Origin: an uncultured Muribaculaceae bacterium
GTDB taxonomy: Bacteria; Bacteroidota; Bacteroidia; Bacteroidales; Muribaculaceae
Direction: 5' to 3'
Length of the DNA stretch: 10,647 nt
NCBI GenBank assembly: GCA_910589095.1
Contig: CAJUSN010000086.1
Span: 1 to 10,647, forward strand
The notes below the pieces were generated by a model. The model searched no databases. It saw only the letters and a list, made by a program, of their open reading frames with translations, and had not been told where the DNA came from. Of this stretch, positions 6,091 to 10,647 are shown one piece after another. A program made the translations under genes and the position numbers. Each line of letters opens with the position of its first letter. Positions within the stretch are counted from its first letter, which is position 1.

Positions 6091-8916
6091 TTAGAAGTTG
6101 AAACGTGCACCGACGGTGTAAGTGCGTGGCAGAGGCGAAGTACCGGTATCGATACCTTGTGCCCACTGGAGATTTTCGGAACCGAATGAGTAAGATGCCG
6201 GATTGATTCCCTTATAGCCGGTGATAGTGAATAGATTCTGAATGCTGAAATAAAGGTGGATATCAGCGAATCGGGTCACAGATTTTTTGAAATCATAGGC
6301 GAGGGTAACATTTTCCAAACGGAAGTAGTCGGCCTTTTCTACCCACTTTGAGCTTGCACCGATATACTGGTTGTTGTCAACCGAAGGATCAGGCATTGAG
6401 CTTCCTATTTCTGTCCAATAATCCGGATCAGTGATAAAGCGTGAGTTACCGATCATGGAGTTGCGTGCAAAACGGAGTGCATTGATGCGTTTAGCTCCGA
6501 AAGCACCGGTGAAGAATGCGTTAAGGCTCCAGTTCTTCCAACTTACGGTGTTGTTCCATCCAAGTGTGAATGTAGGATTGGCTTTGCCGAGAACTACACG
6601 GTCATCCGAAGTAGGATTGCGTGTTTCGTTGCCATCTTTGTCAAGATAAACATCGTAACCTTCCTCATCAATGCGTGACCAGCGCTGACCGAAGAGAGCT
6701 CCGATAGGTTCACCTTCTTTAATTATGGCAGCGTCAGTAATAATGGACTGCATAGAACCAGAATAAAGAATAGGCTCAAGCGCGGTCATTTTTTCAACCT
6801 TGTTCTTCAGAACAGACATATTGATACTTGTGGTCCAGTTCCAGTCGCCACCTTGGATAATATTACCGTTGAGGACGATATCAACACCGGTATTTGAAAC
6901 CTCACCGGCGTTCACATAATATGATGAACCGCCGAGATAGTCGGCCAAAGTGGTTGAAAGAAGAGCGTCGGTTGTGCGTTTATAGTACCAGTCGATTGAT
7001 GCATCGAAGCGACCACCGAGGAAACCGAAGTCCAAACCTACGTCGACCTGATGGGTGCGTTCCCACTTAAGATTGGGGTCATTGATCTTATTGGCCCAAT
7101 AACCTGTAGCAGGATTGTTTGTTCCATAATAGGTTGTGGTTTGCGACATGAGTGACAGAGTGGAATAGGGAGCTATGTCCTGATTACCGATCACACCATA
7201 ACTTGCACGCAGTTTCAAATTGCTTAACACGGGATTGATCTCCTGCATGAATTTTTCATTGGAGATGGTCCATGCACCCGCAACAGAGGGGAACACGCTC
7301 CACTTATTGTTGGAAAGGCGGCTTGAACCATCGGCGCGGAGAGTTCCGGTCAGCATGTAGCGATTGTCAAAGTTATAAATCACACGTGCCACTGCCGAAA
7401 GAAGTGCCCACTCCTGATAGCCGTTAGAGGCATTGATTGTGGATGCATTAGCCACATTCCACCAGCCTACTGACTCGGAAGCGAGATTAGATCCGCTGAT
7501 ACCCATTCGGCGGGTTTCACTCTTTGTGGCTTCCCAAACGGCCGTTGCAGTAAGGTTATGCTTTTCGTTGAACGTGCCAATATAGGTGAAGTTATTTGAT
7601 GACTGGAGCAAATAACGGTTGGTGTTATTGTTAGCCATGCCGGTGTTGGCGGTAGGCGACGCTGTCGACAACGACTGACTGTAGCTATAGAAGTTGTAAT
7701 AGTCAATACCATTACTTGAGGTGAAAGTAAAGCCGGGAAGGATCTTGAATCGCAGGTCAATGTGGCCGTTCAAAATATCGGCGCGACGTTCAACCGGTGA
7801 CTCAATAATGCCGCGTGCATTGTTCTGGATAGTACAGTAGGGGTCCATCTGATACACACCATCGGCATTTTTCATAACCATTGTTGGTGAAGAGTTGAAT
7901 GCAACCCAAAGTGGGTTGTAACCACTCATATTGAACTCACCAACACCTTTGCCCTGACCATGTGACATGCTTACATCAGCATTCACATTCAACCAGTTCG
8001 TTATATCGGCGCTACCGTTCAAACGTGCTGCGTAGCGTTCATACTGCGAACCGCGCACCACGCCTTCATGCTTCATATAGTTACCTGATGCGTAGAACTG
8101 CATTTTGTCAGAACCGCGTGAGAAAGTAACCTTATAGTTCTGCACGCTACCTGTGCGGAACATTTCGTCGTTCCAGTCTATACCGGGATTGGTACCGTCC
8201 AAATAATCACGAACGTCATTTTCAAGGATACCTGCATATTGAACAAGCTTCTGCGCATATTCCTGGGCGCCCGTCTGCTTAGGCAAGCGAGTTGCGTTTG
8301 CCCAACCGTAGGACACGTCAAGAGTCAGCTGGCTGTGACCGGCCACACCCTTCTTGGTGGTTATGATCACAACGCCGTTTGCACCGCGCGAACCGTAAAT
8401 GGCCGTTGAAGAAGCATCCTTAAGAATCTGCATGCTCTGAATGTCGTCGGGGTTTATACCTGTGAGACCTGACTCACGTACCAAACCGTCCACAACATAA
8501 AGAGGTTCGTTGCTCTTGTTGATAGAGTTTGAACCGCGAACAATGATACGTGCCGAACCACCGGGAACTCCGTCGGAAATAACGTTCACACCGGCTACAC
8601 GACCTTGGAGGGCTTCAGAAACAGATGTCACCGGTTGAGCTTCGAAAGCTTTTCCATCAAGTACGGACACAGAGCCGGCCAAGTCGGCCTTTCGCACTGT
8701 ACCGTAGCCCACAACAACCACTTCGTCAAGAAGTTTGTTATCATCCTGCATCACCACATCATGAGTGCCGGCCACAGCTTTCCATTCCTGCTTTACCATA
8801 CCGATAGAAGAGAAAACAACTGTGCTTCCGGGAGCGACCTTAAGGGTGTACTGTCCATTGATATCAGTAGTGGCACCTCTCGTGGTTCCCTTTTGTATCA
8901 CCGAAACACCGGGCAA
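6091..8916 (-). CDS. Major open part of the SusC-like gene after the TAG
   Basis: Downstream of the amber codon the frame is open for more than 940 codons and holds the rest of the regulatory-like domain, the plug and the complete beta-barrel. An automatic caller could start it at the TTG at 8916, but that leucine is inside the conserved GEPLPGVSV strand. A protein starting there would have no signal peptide and should not reach the outer membrane. The real start is almost surely the ATG at 9105. Confidence 0.6.
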   Translation of the reverse strand: MPGVSVIQKGTTRGATTDINGQYTLKVAPGSTVVFSSIGMVKQEWKAVAGTHDVVMQDDNKLLDEVVVVGYGTVRKADLAGSVSVLDGKAFEAQPVTSVSEALQGRVAGVNVISDGVPGGSARIIVRGSNSINKSNEPLYVVDGLVRESGLTGINPDDIQSMQILKDASSTAIYGSRGANGVVIITTKKGVAGHSQLTLDVSYGWANATRLPKQTGAQEYAQKLVQYAGILENDVRDYLDGTNPGIDWNDEMFRTGSVQNYKVTFSRGSDKMQFYASGNYMKHEGVVRGSQYERYAARLNGSADITNWLNVNADVSMSHGQGKGVGEFNMSGYNPLWVAFNSSPTMVMKNADGVYQMDPYCTIQNNARGIIESPVERRADILNGHIDLRFKILPGFTFTSSNGIDYYNFYSYSQSLSTASPTANTGMANNNTNRYLLQSSNNFTYIGTFNEKHNLTATAVWEATKSETRRMGISGSNLASESVGWWNVANASTINASNGYQEWALLSAVARVIYNFDNRYMLTGTLRADGSSRLSNNKWSVFPSVAGAWTISNEKFMQEINPVLSNLKLRASYGVIGNQDIAPYSTLSLMSQTTTYYGTNNPATGYWANKINDPNLKWERTHQVDVGLDFGFLGGRFDASIDWYYKRTTDALLSTTLADYLGGSSYYVNAGEVSNTGVDIVLNGNIIQGGDWNWTTSINMSVLKNKVEKMTALEPILYSGSMQSIITDAAIIKEGEPIGALFGQRWSRIDEEGYDVYLDKDGNETRNPTSDDRVVLGKANPTFTLGWNNTVSWKNWSLNAFFTGAFGAKRINALRFARNSMIGNSRFITDPDYWTEIGSSMPDPSVDNNQYIGASSKWVEKADYFRLENVTLAYDFKKSVTRFADIHLYFSIQNLFTITGYKGINPASYSFGSENLQWAQGIDTGTSPLPRTYTVGARFNF

Positions 8917-9105
8917 TGGTTCGCCCTAGCTATCAGTAATCGTACCTTTGATTGTTACCAACTGTGCTGCCTGTGTCTGTGCAACCGGCTCGGCATAAGC
9001 CGGCGGAGCTGCCACCAGACTCACGAGGCCCAGACCTATTGCCAACGGCAATGCCCGGTAAGCGCGCGAAGCGCGTTCCCTCTGTGCTTGTCTGAATTTT
9101 TTCAT
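6091..9105 (-). pseudogene. SusC/RagA-like TonB-dependent transporter, interrupted by in-frame TAG at codon 60
   Basis: Read through one amber codon, this is a 1004-codon SusC-family outer-membrane transporter of usual length. The ATG at 9105 begins a signal peptide with a long basic N-region (residues 1-17), a hydrophobic core and a likely AYA cleavage site after residue 38. From about residue 49 comes a carboxypeptidase-D regulatory-like domain (VTIKGTITDS, then stop, then GEPLPGVSVIQKGT). The plug follows, with EALQGRVAGVNV and the hallmark NEPLYVVDG. The barrel fills the rest and ends in YTVGARFNF, with the terminal Phe typical of outer-membrane barrels. The TAG lies at 8926-8928 in the same frame as both sides, in a family position usually occupied by polar residues. 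Without readthrough only 59 residues are made and the transporter is lost, probably with polar effect on susD. Substrate: unknown. Confidence 0.88.
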
Positions 9106-9313
9106 TCTTTCATGTATTTAAAATTAGGGTATTTGATTTAAACCAAAGAAGCCACAGGCAGATTTTTTTTAACATAAAATAATTCCGTCCGCTTCACGGT
9201 GAATAAAAATCAAAGCTTGAATTATGGTATGAGAGCAGGCTTTACAAATAGAGGTACATTAGGTATATAACTGATATTATGGGCTTGTTATCAGATTCAA
9301 GGTTGAGTTTTAG
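9106..9313 (-). other. Noncoding leader upstream of susC
   Basis: This AT-rich stretch has no supported gene on either strand. On the minus strand it contains an A-run at 9163-9170 and ends in a three-codon frame, ATG AAA GAA TGA (9113-9102), whose TGA overlaps the susC ATG. A plus-strand frame of 13 codons from 9230 is too short and has no support. No known riboswitch was recognised. Confidence 0.4.
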
Positions 9314-9319
9314 ACGTGG

Positions 9320-9327
9320 CAAATATA
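9320..9327 (-). promoter_or_regulatory. Candidate promoter -7 box for susC-susD
   Basis: The minus strand reads TATATTTG followed by C, a full match to TAnnTTTG. It would start transcription near 9313 and give a leader of about 200 nt before the ATG at 9105. No convincing -33 element is seen at the usual spacing, which could fit an activator-dependent promoter (inference). Confidence 0.45.
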
Positions 9328-9400
9328 TATAATTTTTAGTTAAAGAATAAAACACCCCATTGTATTTTAACTTATTTTAATGCGCAGCAAGAATTCGTCT

Positions 9401-9414
9401 GTTAAATATTTAAC
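9401..9414. repeat. 14 bp perfect palindrome upstream of susC
   Basis: GTTAAATATTTAAC is its own reverse complement. It lies about 75 bp upstream of the candidate susC -7 box and about 29 bp past the rprY-side terminator. It could be an operator, but AT-rich palindromes also arise by chance. Confidence 0.35.
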
Positions 9415-9423
9415 AAATTCAAT

Positions 9424-9433
9424 CATCGCGATG
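9424..9433. repeat. 10 bp GC-containing palindrome
   Basis: CATCGCGATG is its own reverse complement and begins 10 bp from the end of the AT-rich palindrome at 9401-9414. Function unknown; possibly part of the same regulatory site. Confidence 0.25.
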
Positions 9434-9442
9434 TACGATATA

Positions 9443-9489
9443 CAAAAAACACAAGGCGGGCATACTGAATTTGATCAGTACGCCCGCCT
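9443..9489 (-). terminator. Rho-independent terminator of the rprX-rprY operon
   Basis: In minus-strand RNA, AGGCGGGCGUACUGA (9489-9475) pairs along all 15 positions with UCAGUAUGCCCGCCU (9468-9454), with one G-U wobble and a 6-nt loop. UGUGUUUUUUG follows, giving a clear U-tract. The wobble is only allowed in minus-strand RNA. The hairpin begins 24 nt after the regulator's stop codon. Confidence 0.9.
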
Positions 9490-9512
9490 GAAACGGTTAT
9501 GCCTCAAGCAGC

Positions 9513-10223
9513 TTATTTTGAAGTTGACTCGGGTTCGGGAGCTATAAGTTTGTAGCCCTTGCCGTGAATGTTGATGATTTCAATGGAGGGATCGTCCTTG
9601 AGATGCTTACGAAGCTTGGTGATGTAAACGTCCATGCTTCGGGCATTGAAATAGTTGTCGTCGATCCAAATTGTCTTCAGCGCGAAGTTGCGTTCGAGAA
9701 TTTCATTGACATGTGCACAAAGAAGGCTGAGGAGTTCGCTTTCCTTAGTGGTGAGCTTGGTCACCTTGTCGTCGACCATGAGCACCTGCTTTTGAGTATC
9801 GAAAGTGAACTTTCCAATGCGATACATGGTGATCTCCTTCCCTTTCTTGCCTTTCACGCGGCGGAGAATAGCCTCGATACGGAACACAAGCTCTTCCATA
9901 GAGAACGGCTTGGTGATATAATCGTCGGCACCGATTTTGAAACCTTCAAGGATATCCTCTTTGATTGTTTTGGCGGTAAGGAATATGATGGGGACTTCCG
10001 AATTCACAGTGCGGATCTCCTGCGCAAGAGCAAATCCATCCTTCTTGGGCATCATCACATCAAGCACACATAAATCATACTTGCCTTTAAGAAAGGCCTT
10101 GTAACCGCTTTCGCCGTCGGCGAAGAGGTCGGCATTGTAGCCTTTGGCCTGAAGGTATTCGCGAAGAAGCATTCCGAGATTCTCGTCGTCCTCGCATAAT
10201 AATATACGCAAACGGTCTTCCAT
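9513..10223 (-). CDS. rprY: OmpR-family response regulator, RprY-like
   Basis: A 236-residue two-component response regulator. The receiver domain (about 1-120) starts RILLCEDDENLGMLLREYL, with the acidic pocket at E11-D12-D13. The phosphoacceptor Asp55 is in LCVLDVMMPKKDG, the conserved Thr83 in IIFLTAK and Lys105 in DYITKPF. The C-terminal winged-helix DNA-binding domain (about 130-230) contains KLTTKESELLSLLCAH, then FNARSMDVYITKLRKHL and the closing hairpin INIHGKGYKL. The wording closely matches RprY as I recall it from Bacteroides and Porphyromonas, so the symbol rests on recognition and not on a search. In those organisms RprY acts in stress and envelope-linked or sodium-linked gene control. 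The gene follows the kinase by 5 nt and is the last of the operon before a strong terminator. Confidence 0.9.
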   Translation of the reverse strand: MEDRLRILLCEDDENLGMLLREYLQAKGYNADLFADGESGYKAFLKGKYDLCVLDVMMPKKDGFALAQEIRTVNSEVPIIFLTAKTIKEDILEGFKIGADDYITKPFSMEELVFRIEAILRRVKGKKGKEITMYRIGKFTFDTQKQVLMVDDKVTKLTTKESELLSLLCAHVNEILERNFALKTIWIDDNYFNARSMDVYITKLRKHLKDDPSIEIINIHGKGYKLIAPEPESTSK

Positions 10224-10228
10224 AATTT

Positions 10229-10647
10229 TCAGTTTTTAGTTAATGGTAATATTACAATAAATTTCGTTCCTTTTTTGAGTTCGCTCTCCACGGATATATC
10301 GCCTCCGAAGGCTTTCACCATCTTGTGCACGTAGGCCAAGCCGAGGCCGAATCCTTTCACGTCGTGACGGTTGCCGGTTGATACACGATAGAATTTGTCG
10401 AACACCTTTTTTAGGTCATCCTTGCGGATGCCGATACCGTTGTCAGCAACACATATCTGCAAGCGATTGTCGCTTAGGTCGCGGGTGGTGACCTTTAGTT
10501 TAAGGGGCACCTCTTCATTGCGATACTTCACGGCGTTGTCCAGAAGATTGAATATCACATTGGTGAAGTGCATTTCATCCACGTTGACAGTAGAGCGCTC
10601 TGCATTAAGTTCAGCCTCAATGGAGCCCCCATACTTTTCAACCTTCA
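10229..10647 (-). CDS. rprX: Histidine kinase, C-terminal ATPase part, RprX-like (partial)
   Basis: The last 139 codons of a sensor kinase that runs off the right edge; the frame is open to the window end, so the true start is outside. The visible part is the HATPase domain: N-box NVIFNLLDNAVKY, G1 box DNGIGI, F-box region FDKFYRV, and G2 box GFGLGLAYVHKMV, followed by the closing strands GTKFIVILPL. The dimerisation domain with the phosphorylated His, and any sensor and membrane segments, are not in view. The GTG at 10582 is internal to the domain and not a start. Its partner is the regulator 5 nt downstream, which supports the name RprX; by sequence alone it could be any kinase of that class. 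Confidence 0.85.
   Translation of the reverse strand, partial: KVEKYGGSIEAELNAERSTVNVDEMHFTNVIFNLLDNAVKYRNEEVPLKLKVTTRDLSDNRLQICVADNGIGIRKDDLKKVFDKFYRVSTGNRHDVKGFGLGLAYVHKMVKAFGGDISVESELKKGTKFIVILPLTKN

Noticed and set aside
8605..9141. Plus-strand open frame of 178 codons opposite the start of susC
   Set aside because: It is the complement of the conserved SusC signal peptide and plug region, with no domain of its own and no promoter-like motif seen.
1..10647. Alternative genetic code (TAG or TGA as sense codons)
   Set aside because: TGA clearly ends several genes (139-141, 1826-1828, 1806-1808, 10229-10231), and only one in-frame TAG occurs in about 3000 codons. Systematic recoding would give many more in the long genes.
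1..10647. CRISPR array, insertion sequence, tRNA or prophage remnant
   Set aside because: No spaced direct repeats, transposase motifs, terminal inverted repeats, tRNA-like cloverleaf or phage gene was recognised.

Overview
The window looks like a chromosomal segment of a gut-type Bacteroidales bacterium (Bacteroides/Muribaculaceae-like). The signs are a RagA/SusC plus SusD outer-membrane pair, a response regulator that reads like RprY of Bacteroides and Porphyromonas, a PIF1-type helicase with a C-terminal helix-turn-helix, start codons without Shine-Dalgarno motifs, and several -7 boxes fitting the Bacteroidetes consensus TAnnTTTG. No mobile element, phage gene, tRNA, rRNA or CRISPR array was seen.

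Layout, left to right: (1) the end of a minus-strand operon of two half-size CHR-family (chromate) transporters, overlapping by 4 bp, the second cut by the window edge; (2) a short divergent promoter region; (3) a plus-strand lipoprotein with two META/HslJ domains, whose 3' end overlaps by 23 bp the convergent helicase gene; (4) a minus-strand PIF1-like helicase interrupted by one in-frame TGA; (5) a minus-strand susC-susD pair with a good terminator, in which susC carries an in-frame TAG at codon 60; (6) a noncoding stretch of about 400 bp holding the susC leader, a promoter candidate, two palindromes and a strong terminator; (7) a minus-strand two-component pair, rprY-like regulator and the C-terminal part of its histidine kinase.

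Functionally the neighbours look independent: ion transport, envelope lipoprotein, DNA maintenance, glycan or nutrient uptake, and signal transduction. SusC and SusD would form one uptake complex at the outer membrane, and RprX-RprY one phosphorelay. No wholly new system is visible. The main oddity is that the two longest genes are each broken by a single premature stop codon while the rest of their reading frames is intact and conserved. Both stops could come from C-to-T changes on the coding strand. They may be real strain-level null alleles, mixed alleles or sequence artefacts; the window alone cannot decide.
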